NCBI GenBank assembly: GCA_944389195.1
Contig: CALXLM010000005.1
Span: 1 to 48,945, forward strand
Reading direction: 5' to 3'
DNA: 48,945 nucleotides
Source of the DNA: an uncultured Opitutales bacterium
GTDB taxonomy: Bacteria > Verrucomicrobiota > Verrucomicrobiia > Opitutales > Intestinicryptomonadaceae
The notes under the pieces were generated by a model. It searched no databases. It saw only the letters and a list, made by a program, of their open reading frames with translations, and was not told where the DNA came from. Numbering within the stretch: position 1 is the first letter of the stretch; each line of letters starts with the position of its first letter. A program made the position numbers and the translations under genes. This document shows positions 36,198-45,875 of the stretch, piece by piece.

Positions 36198-38348
36198 ATG
36201 GAACAGAAATACAGCGTAGAGGTGAAAGACCTCGGTATAAAAATCTCGACGGGAACTATAGCCAAGCAGGCGAACGGTTCCGTCACAATTAGTCTCGGGG
36301 AGACGACCCTGCTTGTAAACGCGACTGCCGCAGGCGCGCTGCGCGACGGACAGGACTTTTTCCCGCTCACGGTCGATTACCGCGAAACTTTTTCGGCAGC
36401 GGGAAAATTTCCCGGCGGTTATTTCAAGCGCGAAGGGCGTCCGAGCGAGAAGGAAATTTTAACATCCAGGCTCTGCGACCGCCCGCTCAGGCCGCTATTC
36501 CCGAAAGGGTTTATGAACGAGGTTCAGGTCATAGGGCTTTTGCTGTCGGCTGACATGGTGAACGAACCCGACATACTTATGGTAAACGGGGCGTCGGCCG
36601 CCATGCTCATTTCAGACATTCCGTGGAACGGCCCCGTCGGCTGCATCAGGCTCGGCGAGATAGACGGGCAGTTTATCGTCAATCCCACGCACGAGCAGAT
36701 GCTCGATTCCACACTCGACCTCATATACGTCGGCAACGAGCGGGAAATGATGATGATAGAGGGTTCTGCCGAACAGATTCCCGTGGACAGGTTTGTCGAG
36801 GCGCTCGAGTTCGCGCAGAATGAAATACAAAAGATAATAGAGGCCCAAAAGGAGCTTGCAAAACTTTGCGGAAAACAGAAGCGCGAGTTCCCGCTTGTAG
36901 TTTGCAAACCCGAAATTCTCGAGATGTGCAAGGAGTTTGTCGGAGGCCGCCTTCTCGATGCTGTTTTCCAGGACAACAAGCTCAAGAGGCAGGGCGACGT
37001 TGACGCTCTGATGAACGAGACCGCCGAAGCCGTGAAGGCAAAAGTGGGCGAGGAAAATTTCGATATGGCGCAAATAAAAATGGCTTTCGAAATTCTCCAG
37101 GAGGAAGTGTACCGCGAAAACATTCTCGACGCAGGCAAGCGCTGTGACGGCAGGACATACACCGATTTGCGCCCGATATGGTGCAAAACGAATGTGCTTC
37201 CGCGCGTGCACGGAAGCGCGATTTTCACGCGCGGCGAAACCCAGGCCCTCGTGATGACGACTCTCGGAACCAGCAAGGATTTTCAGGAGCTCGACGGGCT
37301 TACGGGCGGGACAAAGCAGAAATCGTTTATTCTGCACTACAATTTTCCGCCTTATTCCGTGGGTGAGACCGGGCGTTTCGGCACACCGGGACGCCGCGAA
37401 ATCGGGCATGGCGCGCTTGCTGAGCGTTCGCTTCTTCCTGTGCTTCCTTCCGAGGACGAGTTCCCCTATGCGATACGCGTCGTGTCTGAAATTATGGAGT
37501 CTAACGGTTCCACTTCCATGGCGTCGGTTTGCGGCGGCTGCCTCAGCCTGATGGACGCCGGAGTTCCGATAGAAACGCCCGTGGCGGGCATAAGCTGCGG
37601 CTTGGTGACGCGTTTCGACGCCGACGGAAAGCTTCTGAAACATGTAGTTCTCACCGACATCATAGGCGCAGAGGACCATTTTGGTGACATGGACTTCAAA
37701 ATTTGCGGCACCAAAAACGGCATAACGGGCTTCCAGCTCGACCTGAAAATACAGGGTCTGCCTATGGACATCGCAAAGGAGGCTATATACCGCAACCGCG
37801 ACACGCGCATGCAAATTCTCGAAATCATGCGCAAGGAAATAGAGAAACCCAACGCGGATCTGAAGCCGAGCGCTCCCCGCATAAAAACAATGCAAATAGA
37901 TCCCGACAAAATCGGCATGCTCATCGGTCCCGGCGGGAAGAACATACGCAGGATAGTCGAAGTTTCCGGCGCCCAGATCGACGTTGACGACGACAATCCC
38001 GGCCGCGTCCTCATTTACGCCACAAGCGCAGAGTCGATGGACAGGGCGGTTTCAGAGGTCGAGCTTGTGACGGGAGAAATAGAGGTCGGAAAGACCTACC
38101 GCGGAATAGTGCGTTCAATCAAGGAATTTGGCGCGTTTGTCGAATGCCTGCCCGGCAAAGAGGGGCTCGTGCATATTTCGGAGCTCGCCGACTTCCGGGT
38201 GAACAAAACCGAAGACGTATGCAAGCTCGGCGACGAGATAATCGTAAAGTGCATAGGCATAGACGATAAGGGGCGCGTGAAGCTGTCGCGCCGCGCGGCT
38301 CTTTGCGACCAGCAGGGAATTCCCTACGAATCGAAGAGCAGGCAATAA
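36198..38348 (+). CDS. pnp: Polynucleotide phosphorylase
   Basis: 716 residues. PNPase degrades RNA 3' to 5' with phosphate and is a degradosome component in many bacteria. Two RNase PH domains (about 1-230 and 320-555) flank a helical linker; [10 protein letters not shown] and the [19 protein letters not shown] piece carry phosphate- and RNA-binding residues. A KH domain (about 560-620, [16 protein letters not shown]) and an S1 domain (about 630-700, [16 protein letters not shown]) follow. Length is standard. A strong terminator lies 20 bases after the stop. Confidence 0.97.
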   Translation: MEQKYSVEVKDLGIKISTGTIAKQANGSVTISLGETTLLVNATAAGALRDGQDFFPLTVDYRETFSAAGKFPGGYFKREGRPSEKEILTSRLCDRPLRPLFPKGFMNEVQVIGLLLSADMVNEPDILMVNGASAAMLISDIPWNGPVGCIRLGEIDGQFIVNPTHEQMLDSTLDLIYVGNEREMMMIEGSAEQIPVDRFVEALEFAQNEIQKIIEAQKELAKLCGKQKREFPLVVCKPEILEMCKEFVGGRLLDAVFQDNKLKRQGDVDALMNETAEAVKAKVGEENFDMAQIKMAFEILQEEVYRENILDAGKRCDGRTYTDLRPIWCKTNVLPRVHGSAIFTRGETQALVMTTLGTSKDFQELDGLTGGTKQKSFILHYNFPPYSVGETGRFGTPGRREIGHGALAERSLLPVLPSEDEFPYAIRVVSEIMESNGSTSMASVCGGCLSLMDAGVPIETPVAGISCGLVTRFDADGKLLKHVVLTDIIGAEDHFGDMDFKICGTKNGITGFQLDLKIQGLPMDIAKEAIYRNRDTRMQILEIMRKEIEKPNADLKPSAPRIKTMQIDPDKIGMLIGPGGKNIRRIVEVSGAQIDVDDDNPGRVLIYATSAESMDRAVSEVELVTGEIEVGKTYRGIVRSIKEFGAFVECLPGKEGLVHISELADFRVNKTEDVCKLGDEIIVKCIGIDDKGRVKLSRRAALCDQQGIPYESKSRQ

Positions 38349-38368
38349 GTTCCAAGAGAATAAGCCTT

Positions 38369-38399
38369 AAAAAAGCCGCCCGTTCGGGTGGCTTTTTTT
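38369..38399 (+). terminator. Rho-independent terminator after pnp
   Basis: A GC-rich stem (agccgcccg with cgggtggct, one G-T pair) with a 2-base loop between an A run and seven T residues. Confidence 0.9.
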
Positions 38400-38752
38400 G
38401 TGGGCGGGTCGAGCGCAGAATGTATGGTGTTGACTCGATTGGCGAGGAAAAACCGCCGTTGCGTGCCGCTGCGGGCTCCGCGCGGCGAAAGGTTTGGCTG
38501 GAAGCTGGAAGGCATCGCGAATGTGAGAATGCATTTGTTGCTTAAAAAATATATGAAATGCGGGAACGCATCAAGGCGGGGGAAACATTCGGGGCGCGTG
38601 GAAAGACAGCGTAAACGGACGGCCTTTTTTGAGGGTCAAAAAATTTAGGTTGGCTTTTGCATGCGTTGGCAGGGCCACGGCGCGCGGAAAGTGCTTTTTA
38701 TTGTGTTAAATTTTACTTGAGATGCCGCTATTTGAGGATATTCACAAAAAGC
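38400..38752. other. Region upstream of the FAD oxidoreductase, no gene seen
   Basis: Mixed GC-rich sequence with no credible gene. At its end ttgaga (38717-38722) and tattca (38739-38744), 16 bases apart, may be the promoter of the next gene; the ATG at 38753 lies 8 bases after the -10, which again would give a nearly leaderless mRNA. The promoter is weak. Confidence 0.4.
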
Positions 38753-40717
38753 ATGAGTCGTTTAAATATAAGCCGTAGAAAGTTTATGAGCAGAAGTGCG
38801 ATGTCCGCATTCGGATATTCATTAATGGTTGACGTGCCGGCATCTGCCGCACAGAGCGCCGCGGCCGTAAGCGATTGCGGTAAAAAAATAGACGGCGCGC
38901 TTAACGGAGCGCCGTATTCGGAGGATTCCGAGGCGCGCATGGCGAAAAAATCAATAAACTGCGACGTTCTTGTCGCTGGGGGCGGCATGGCCGGCATATG
39001 CGCCGCATTGGCGGCGGCACGTAACGGTGCAAAAGTGGTTTTAGTGCAGGACCGTTCGCGGCTTGGCGGAAACGCCAGCAGCGAAATAAAAGTTCATCCT
39101 CTTGGCGTGGATTCAAGACGCTACGGATTTAGGGAGGGGGGCATTCTCGAGGAGCTCCTCTTAGAAAATGCCGTCAGAAACCCCCAGAATTCGTGGGAGG
39201 TTTGGGATTTGATGCTTTACGACAAATGCGTTTCAGAACCCAATATAACTTTGATACTTGACACTTTCGTATATCGAGCCGAAACCGAAAACGGCAGGAT
39301 AAGATGCGTCTATGCGCGTTCCGACAAAACTCTCAACATATATAAAATTACCGCAAGAAACTACATAGACTGCACCGGAGACAGCAGGCTCGCAATGGAG
39401 GCCGGCGCCGAACTGATGAGCGGAAGGGAGGGAAGCTCTAAGTATGGGGAGGACGAAGTTGTGCCGACTTATCCAATTGGCGGCCATATATGTTCTTCCA
39501 TTATGTTTACCACTCGTGTGTACGGCAGCCCAATGCCTTTTAAGGCGCCGTCTTGGGCTAAGAAAATCACGGCCGAAAATTTAAAGTTCCGCGATCCGCG
39601 CAAGTACGGATTCGACTACGGCTATTGGTTTATATCACACGGAGGTCTCGCCGACACCATAGGCGACAACGAGGTCATACGTTTTGAACTTCTTTCAACT
39701 GTTTTGGGCGTTTGGGACTATATAAAAAATAGCGGGAAATATCCCGAAACTGAAAACCGCGCCATCGACACCATTGGCATGATTCCCGGAAAGCGGGACA
39801 GTTTCAGAATAAAGGGATTAAAAGTTTTCAAACAGTTCGACATACGCGGCGATTGGAAGAAACAGCCGGATTCTGTCGGGGCCGTAGGCTGGAAGCTTGA
39901 GGACCAGCCGTCCGGGGGATTTTACGACACGAAAACGCCTCCCGCAATGCCGCACAGGGAAACTCCCCCGTTTAACATTCCTCTTTCTATACTTATATCG
40001 AAGGATTTTTCAAACCTGATGATGGCGGGCCGCAACATAAGCTGTTCGCACCTGGCGTTCTCGTGCTTGCGCGTAATAAAAACCGGGGCCGTTTCCGGTC
40101 AGGCCGCGGGCACGGCGGCCGCCGTGTCGGTTCGAGAAAATATGGATCCTTCCGATATTTTAAATATGCCTGACGCTCTTTCAGCGGTTCAGCAAACACT
40201 CTTGCGGGACGCGCAGCCGATTTTAAACATATCGAATTGCGATCCTGGCGATTTGGCGCGTTCGGCCGAGGCAACCGCAAGCGCCTCTGCCAATTCGACG
40301 CGGCCGCGCAACGTTTTGACGGGCGTCTTTATAGACAAACCCGGAAAAGCAGACAACAAATGGATTGCGCCTATAGCCGATAAACCGTGGATAAGGCTTG
40401 AATGGAAGGCCCCGCAAAAAATTTCGAAAGTCCTATTAAATCTGGATACGGGATATAGGTTTCTGACAATGTCTATGGAAACAAAATTCGCGGCGGCAAT
40501 TTTGAGAAAGCCGCAGCCCGAAACCTTGCGCGACTACAATTTGACGGGCGTTCTTTCGGACGGTTCAGAGAAAATTTTGGCCGAGGCTCGCGGCAACTAC
40601 CGCAAGCTTGTAGTTCACGAATTTGCGCCCGTGGAGCTAAAGGCGCTGCGCGTCGATTGCCTTGCCACATGCGGTTCGCCCGTTGCCTCTATATTTGAGA
40701 TTAGGGCGTACGCGTAA
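38753..40717 (+). CDS. Tat-exported FAD-dependent oxidoreductase (FAD_oxidored family)
   Basis: 654 residues from the ATG at 38753. The N-terminus SRLNISRRKFMSRS has a twin-arginine motif, followed by a hydrophobic stretch and A-x-A-type sites, so folded export with bound cofactor is likely. The Rossmann FAD motif CDVLVAGGGMAGICAALAAA (about residues 70-89) and RLGGNASSEI (about 100) are diagnostic of the FAD_oxidored family common in Verrucomicrobiota, Lentisphaerota and Planctomycetota. IDCTGDSRLA is the second flavin motif. Residues about 520-654 look like a beta-sandwich of F5/8 carbohydrate-binding type. Substrate unknown; sugar or polyol oxidation fits the neighbours. It is followed by 950 bases without a gene. 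Confidence 0.82.
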   Translation: MSRLNISRRKFMSRSAMSAFGYSLMVDVPASAAQSAAAVSDCGKKIDGALNGAPYSEDSEARMAKKSINCDVLVAGGGMAGICAALAAARNGAKVVLVQDRSRLGGNASSEIKVHPLGVDSRRYGFREGGILEELLLENAVRNPQNSWEVWDLMLYDKCVSEPNITLILDTFVYRAETENGRIRCVYARSDKTLNIYKITARNYIDCTGDSRLAMEAGAELMSGREGSSKYGEDEVVPTYPIGGHICSSIMFTTRVYGSPMPFKAPSWAKKITAENLKFRDPRKYGFDYGYWFISHGGLADTIGDNEVIRFELLSTVLGVWDYIKNSGKYPETENRAIDTIGMIPGKRDSFRIKGLKVFKQFDIRGDWKKQPDSVGAVGWKLEDQPSGGFYDTKTPPAMPHRETPPFNIPLSILISKDFSNLMMAGRNISCSHLAFSCLRVIKTGAVSGQAAGTAAAVSVRENMDPSDILNMPDALSAVQQTLLRDAQPILNISNCDPGDLARSAEATASASANSTRPRNVLTGVFIDKPGKADNKWIAPIADKPWIRLEWKAPQKISKVLLNLDTGYRFLTMSMETKFAAAILRKPQPETLRDYNLTGVLSDGSEKILAEARGNYRKLVVHEFAPVELKALRVDCLATCGSPVASIFEIRAYA

Positions 40718-41665
40718 TTGTGGCCGGCCGGCCCGCGGGCGTTCTCCGTTCGGGCGAACAAAGACCTTGCCCGCGGGGGGAGGGAGCCTGCGCGTGCGGA
40801 TTTTCGCGCGCCGTTGCGCGCGCCGCCAATTTTTTACACGGCGGAATTTACTGAAAAAATGGCTAATTGGGGGCAAGCCCGATTCTATGTCGGCCGTATG
40901 CGAGTGTGCACGGCTTGGCTTTTTTGCGCGCATAATGGGAGCGTTTTATTTCATGCGCCATGTTTTTTTTTAGCGTTTGCATTTGCTGCGGTGCTTATGC
41001 GCCTTTTTTATGTCCGCGTTTTTTTTTGTGCCTTTGGCTTTGCATGTTTCCAAGCGTCCTATTTTTTTCAAAGCCGTCCGACGCGACATAGCAAGTACGG
41101 GAATTTCAACCCCGCGTGCGGCTATCCGCCCGTCTACAGATTGAGCGTCAACCCGCTGCAATGTCCCGAAAAGCCAAACAGCAGCCTCCTACGGGCGCGC
41201 GGCGTCAGTCGCGCAAAGCAGCTTTTGGTCGGATGACGAATTTTGAATGTCCGGCTCCCTTTCAAAAGTGCAGCGCGCTGCGTTATCGAGCGGGGTTTCG
41301 GTTATTGCGAATTTTTCGGACTTCGAATGGCGCGCCGAAAACGTGAAAATCGCGCCTTGGGGCTGTGCTGCGGACGGCCTGACATGGCGGAGCGCCCGCC
41401 GTGGCTTTCGGTTTCGCGGCGGACGCGCGGTTGGAAGGTTAGGCGGCGGCGAAGTTTCGCGCCTTGCATGCGCCTCCGGCGCCTTTCGGATTCCAGCCAC
41501 GAAAAATTCGCATCTTCAAAAAATAAAATATTTTGACATATAAATAAAGTTTTGCATACCAAATGTTATAGTTTCTGCTTTGCCGCATGGGAAATATGCG
41601 GACGGGTCGTTCGCCCGGAAGAATTTCTTTGCCGTTTCGGAAGGGGGGGCTTTTGGCGGGAAAAT
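40718..41665. other. Long noncoding region with structured start
   Basis: No gene is supported in 948 bases. Just after the oxidoreductase stop lies a nested hairpin: cccgcgggc (40732-40740) pairs perfectly with 40769-40777 and encloses gttcg/cgaac (40748-40752 with 40755-40759). The rest alternates T-rich runs (about 40900-41070) and GC-rich DNA. A perfect ttgaca at 41533-41538 in an A/T-rich stretch is a likely -35 element for the next gene, though its -10 is unclear (tatagt at 41567-41572 is 28 bases away). Open frames here look random. Confidence 0.5.
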
Positions 41666-44089
41666 ATGGTGATTATGGGCGTTAAATTGAAGGAAAATTT
41701 GTCGTTTTTTTTAAAGTTGTCGGCACTGTTGTTGTCCTCTGCGGCTTTTTCCGCGCCAAAGGTTGCGCGCGTTCCGGAGCTTGCCGGGAAATCTATCGTC
41801 TTTGTGGAACGGAAGCAGTTCCCCCAAAACCACCATAATACCGCAAACATATTTCAATTCGGGGAAATCAACGAAGACGCTTGGAAAGCGTGCGCAGGAA
41901 TGTCAACTATGTACATGGTCGATTTCGACGCCAAAGGCGAGCCGTCAGCATTAAAAGTGTTGGCGCATTCGAAAGACGGCATCGTGCGGGATCCGGAAAT
42001 TTCTTACGATGCAAAAAAAGTCGTGTTTTCAATGCGGCTCGGACGCAGCGACTCCTACAGCATCTATGAAATAGACCTGCTTTCCGGGAAAACGGTTCGG
42101 CTTACGCACGTCGCCGAGGCTTGCGATATAGATCCCGTGTACACGGGGGACGGCTCCATCGTGTTCGCATCCACCCGGGCGGCGAAATATTGCGGATGCA
42201 ACAGGCATATAATGTGCAATCTGTATAAGATGGATTCCGACGGCTCGAATATAGTCCAAATAGGGAATTCGATAGAGTTCGAGCATACGCCGCATGTCCT
42301 ACGCGACGGCAGAATACTTTATACACGCTGGGAATATGTTGACAGAAACTTTTCCGGCGCGCAGGGGCTTTGGACGTGCAATCCGGACGGCACGGCGCAC
42401 GCCCTCTACTGGGGGCAGGAGACTAAGCAGCCGTGTTTCAACGCCGTCCAAATGCCGGATTCCACGACAGTCGCAGCCATATTGGGCTCGTGCCACAGCA
42501 TATCCTGGGGGGCGTTGGCGATAATCGACAGGAAAATAGGCGTCGAAGGCGAAAAAAGCGTGGTGAAAATATTTCCCGCCGACGCCCGAAAACTCATAGA
42601 CAAGCCCGGCGACGTTTTCGCAGACTCGATGAATGCGCTTAAACTCAAGTATGAAGACCCGGAGCCCCTGTCCGAAAAGCTCGTTTTGGTTTCGCGCACT
42701 GTTTCAGAGGGATCGCTCAAGATGGGTTTTTACCTTGTGAATATCGACTCAGGAGAGGAGCGGCTGATTGTTGAAGGGGAAGGTGGTTTGGGCATTTTCG
42801 ACCCAAAAATCGCCGCGGCCCGCCCATTGCCGCAGGCTTCCGTCGAAAGGCGCTCCTGGGAAAACGGCGCCAAAAGCCTCGTGTATATCGGCGACGTTTA
42901 CGAGGGCACCCACATGAAAGGTATAAAGCGCGGCGACATAAAGTGGATTCGCGTGGTGCAGGACCATTTCAAGCTGACGTACAGCTCGGGATGGTGGGAA
43001 AACGAAGGCTCTCAGGCGCCGGCAATGAACTTTGACGATTACGACCGCAAACAGCCGCTTGGAATAGTGCCTGTGCGAGAAGACGGCTCGGTGTTTTTCG
43101 AAGTGCCTGCCGACAAGTTTGTGTATCTGCAGGCCTTGGACGCAAACGGAGACATGCTGCAGACCATGCGCAGCGGATTTTCAGCGCTCCCTGGGGAAAT
43201 CGTCTCGTGCATCGGCTGCCACGAATCGCGCTTTTCGCCGCCGCCCATATCAGGACGCGCGTTCAAAAACGGCAAACCCGATAAAATAGATTCCTCGGGG
43301 CTTCCGGCTGAGGGCGAGTGCTTTTCGTATATTAAAACGGTCCAGCCGATTTTCGACAGGCATTGCCTGGGCTGTCACGATGTCGGAGGGAAGGGGTCGG
43401 GTAAACTCGTTCTCGCGGGCGACAGGGGGCTGGTGTTTAACCGCTCGTATTTGGAGCTGCACAGCAAAAAGTTCGTCAAAGCCATAGGGGCGGGGCCGGA
43501 CAAGGTCCAAGAGGCCAACACTTGGGGCGCGAAGCACAGCCCACTCGTCGCAAAAATACGCTCGGGGCACGGCGGAAAGCTTTCCGATGGGGAGTTTGCA
43601 GCCCTGCGCTTGTGGATTGATTTGAACGCCCCGTATTATTCAACCGAGGACTGCGCATATCCCGACAATCCCACGGGACGCTGCCCGCTATCGGCGGATG
43701 AAGTCGCAAAGCTTTTCGAATTGTGCGGAAAGGTTGCTCCCGTAAAAATTGTGTCGAAATGGATGGAGAAGCGCATAAAGGCGTCCGACTATAAATTCGA
43801 GGAGATTTCGTTCGACCGCCCCGAAACTTCATCCGTGCTAAAAGGCCTCGACCCCAAAAGTTCCAACTATGAAGCGGCGCTGGAAATAATAAAGCTTGGG
43901 TCCGCCCGGCTTGATGAAAAGCCGCGCGCAGACATGGACGGTTTTGAGGAAAGTTCCATTTCAAAATCGCGCCGCGAAAGGTTTTGGAAATTCGTTGCTT
44001 TGGAAAAGGCCGCGAGGCGTGCGCGTGGGGACGGCGAAAAAATTAGCGACCCTAAAACAATAAAGAACATTCCGCTAAAATCCGACTGA
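41666..44089 (+). CDS. HzsA-related secreted protein with two c-type haem motifs
   Basis: 807 residues from the ATG at 41666; the ATG at 41675 is nearly as likely. A signal peptide ends near AAFSA. Residues about 100-400 resemble a WD40/TolB-like beta-propeller (DPEISYDAKKVVFSM, DIDPVYTGDGSIVFAS). Two CxxCH motifs follow: CIGCH in the middle of the chain and CLGCH about 55 residues later, the second in a cytochrome-like context. The QPLGIVPVREDGSVFFEVPA stretch is typical of proteins named HzsA-related, after the alpha subunit of anammox hydrazine synthase. The relatives in Verrucomicrobiota and Planctomycetota have no hydrazine role. Electron transfer or sugar oxidation outside the cytoplasm is a guess. 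In frame, after its TGA, the reading frame stays open into the next remnant. Confidence 0.78.
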   Translation: MVIMGVKLKENLSFFLKLSALLLSSAAFSAPKVARVPELAGKSIVFVERKQFPQNHHNTANIFQFGEINEDAWKACAGMSTMYMVDFDAKGEPSALKVLAHSKDGIVRDPEISYDAKKVVFSMRLGRSDSYSIYEIDLLSGKTVRLTHVAEACDIDPVYTGDGSIVFASTRAAKYCGCNRHIMCNLYKMDSDGSNIVQIGNSIEFEHTPHVLRDGRILYTRWEYVDRNFSGAQGLWTCNPDGTAHALYWGQETKQPCFNAVQMPDSTTVAAILGSCHSISWGALAIIDRKIGVEGEKSVVKIFPADARKLIDKPGDVFADSMNALKLKYEDPEPLSEKLVLVSRTVSEGSLKMGFYLVNIDSGEERLIVEGEGGLGIFDPKIAAARPLPQASVERRSWENGAKSLVYIGDVYEGTHMKGIKRGDIKWIRVVQDHFKLTYSSGWWENEGSQAPAMNFDDYDRKQPLGIVPVREDGSVFFEVPADKFVYLQALDANGDMLQTMRSGFSALPGEIVSCIGCHESRFSPPPISGRAFKNGKPDKIDSSGLPAEGECFSYIKTVQPIFDRHCLGCHDVGGKGSGKLVLAGDRGLVFNRSYLELHSKKFVKAIGAGPDKVQEANTWGAKHSPLVAKIRSGHGGKLSDGEFAALRLWIDLNAPYYSTEDCAYPDNPTGRCPLSADEVAKLFELCGKVAPVKIVSKWMEKRIKASDYKFEEISFDRPETSSVLKGLDPKSSNYEAALEIIKLGSARLDEKPRADMDGFEESSISKSRRERFWKFVALEKAARRARGDGEKISDPKTIKNIPLKSD

Positions 44090-44212
44090 AGGCTTGGGCG
44101 CGCCGCCCAAATTTGCGGGCGCTTTCTCAGCCCGCTCTGCGGCGCGGGCACGTTTTGCTTATTCCCGTCATCCGTTTTTTATCAGCCGCATTTTCCCCGG
44201 ATATTTCTTCCA

Positions 44213-45049
44213 AGCGACTGGCGTTCTGCAATAATCAGGATTTATTGGGACGGCGAAGATACGCCGTCTGTAGAGTGCCCCATAGGGGATTTTTTCTGCA
44301 GCGGTTTTGGGCAATGTTCGCAGTTGTCGTCTCTTGCGGTGTGTCTGAATCCGGGTAGTGCGTTTAACTGTTATTGGAAAATGCCTTTCCGCAAAAGCGC
44401 CAAAATAACAGTTCAAAACCTATCCTCAAGAGACTTTAGACTGTACTACCAAATAAATTACGCGCTGGGGGCGGTCGGAGAGGACGAGGCTTATTTCCAT
44501 GCGCAGTTCAGGCGTTCAAATCCCGCAGTAGGATCGGTGTACACAATTCTCGACGGAGTTGTCGGAAGGGGACAGTATGTCGGCACTTATTTCGCATGGC
44601 GTTCTACATGCCGCGGTTGGTGGGGAGAGGGGGAAGTTAAATTCTATATGGATTCTGACGGCGATTATCCCACGATTTGCGGTACCGGACTCGAGGATTA
44701 CATCTGCGGTTCGTACAATTTCGACAAGGGCGGAAAATATACCGCGTTTACGACGCCATACAGCGGATTGCACGAGGTTATTTTGCCTACGCATGCGAAA
44801 GGCAGGGCTTATGCTGAAAACACAAAATTTGGCATGTACCGCTGGCATATTACCGATCCTGTTCGGTTTGATTCGAAGCTTAAGGTCACCGTGCAGGATT
44901 TGGGGTGGGGTGACAAGACATACAGAAAACAGAGCTCGGATATTGCAACCGTAGCGTATTGGTATCAGACGGAACCCCACGCGAAATTTCCTCCGTTGCC
45001 TCCGGTCGAACTGCTGAAAAACGAAGAATCGGTAAGCTCTAAAAAATGA
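44213..45049 (+). pseudogene. 5'-truncated DUF2961 (GH172-like) gene remnant
   Basis: DUF2961 homology starts abruptly at 44213 (SDWRSAIIRIYWDGED, then PIGDFF and NCYWKMPFRKSA) and runs to the stop at 45047-45049, including GTGLEDYICGSYNF. Intact members begin about 60-100 residues earlier with a strand-rich segment that is missing; only 123 bases separate this point from the HzsA-related stop. No ATG, GTG or TTG lies in frame before the TTG at 44324, which is inside the domain. The frame is otherwise intact and its stop overlaps the next start (ATGA). GH172 enzymes act on difructose anhydrides or D-arabinan. A deletion that removed the promoter and 5' end is the simplest reading; a short product from 44324 or 44384 is possible. 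Confidence 0.7.
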
Positions 45050-45735
45050 TGGGGTATCCGTCGCACTACAAAAAATATCCGAGATTTTTCGTTGCCGTAG
45101 ATTCTGTAGTTTTAGGCTTCGACAGGGGCGAACTTTACGTTCTCATAGCCCGGCGGTCGTATTCCCCTGAGAAGGGGAGTTGGGCTCTTATAGGAGAGTT
45201 TGTGCGTGGCGGTGAAAACGTGTCGGACGCGGCGCACAGAATTCTAAAGGAGATAACAGGGATATCTGATTTGTTTATGAGGCAGGTCGGCGCTTTCGGA
45301 GACGCCGACCGCGATTCGGGAGCGCGCGTTGTGACGGTGGCATACTACGCGCTTATAAACCGCAAAGACTACGACGAATCCCTAAGCGGCAAATATTCCG
45401 CACGCTGGGTAAGGATAAGCGAACCCCCTCCGCTTGTTTTCGACCACGGAAAAATTTTGGCCGCTGCAGTGCGCAAAATGCGTTGCGACGCCGCGGCGAG
45501 CGCCTCCGCCTTCAACCTCCTTCCGAAAGAGTTTACGCTGGCGAATTTAAAAAAACTTTTCGAAGCTATTTTCGGACGCACTCTCGACAAACGCAATTTT
45601 AGAAAGAAAATCGCGGAGTTGCCGTATATAAGGGCGCTGGATAAAAAAGACTACACCGAGTCAAAACGCGGCGCCATGCTATATACGTTCGATAAAAAAC
45701 TTTACGAAAAATACGGCAAGGCCAAGTTTCCGTAG
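45046..45735 (+). CDS. NUDIX-domain transcriptional regulator (NrtR/AraR-like)
   Basis: 229 residues. An N-terminal NUDIX-like domain (about 10-140: VAVDSVVLGFDRGELYVLIARR, GSWALIGEFVRGGENVSDAAHRIL read in pieces) is followed by a winged-helix domain (about 155-225: LPKEFTLANLKKLFEAI, then LDKRNFRKKIAEL). The Nudix box is degenerate, so ligand binding rather than hydrolysis is expected. This architecture belongs to NrtR-type regulators, which in Bacteroidota include regulators of arabinose use. The ATG overlaps the stop of the GH172-like remnant, so it was or is co-translated with that gene, fitting control of the local sugar locus. A glycosidase gene follows. Confidence 0.85.
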   Translation: MMGYPSHYKKYPRFFVAVDSVVLGFDRGELYVLIARRSYSPEKGSWALIGEFVRGGENVSDAAHRILKEITGISDLFMRQVGAFGDADRDSGARVVTVAYYALINRKDYDESLSGKYSARWVRISEPPPLVFDHGKILAAAVRKMRCDAAASASAFNLLPKEFTLANLKKLFEAIFGRTLDKRNFRKKIAELPYIRALDKKDYTESKRGAMLYTFDKKLYEKYGKAKFP

Positions 45736-45839
45736 AAGAAGTTTCCGGCTGGATTGCGCCTATGATATATTGTGTCATTATTGTATTCGTCTGGGCCTTT
45801 CGCATACATAATTATTCCTTAGTGTAATATTATTTTCGA

Positions 45840-45868
45840 TTGACCGGCAGGACAATTTTTTGTATCAT
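45840..45868 (+). promoter_or_regulatory. Promoter of the clan GH-A gene at 45876, predicted leaderless
   Basis: ttgacc (45840-45845), exactly 17 bases, then tatcat (45863-45868). The ATG at 45876 lies 7 bases after the -10, the usual distance to the transcription start. No Shine-Dalgarno is present. Confidence 0.6.
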
Positions 45869-45875
45869 CGTTATC

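Noticed and set aside
36612-37895. 427-residue open frame on the minus strand
   Set aside because: Antisense to pnp, whose motifs and full length are certain. The composition is mirror-like and lacks any domain.
40718-41236. 172-residue open frame after the FAD oxidoreductase
   Set aside because: Arg/Ala/Phe-rich with no protein-like pattern, and it begins inside a terminator-like hairpin.
44087-44089. TGA read-through joining the HzsA-related protein to the GH172-like part
   Set aside because: The frame is open across the junction, but the 40 intervening codons look noncoding and other genes here use TGA as a normal stop (for example 181-183). Truncation is simpler.
44113-44358. 81-residue open frame overlapping the GH172-like remnant
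   Set aside because: It is in another frame and has no family similarity, while the overlapping frame shows clear DUF2961 sequence.
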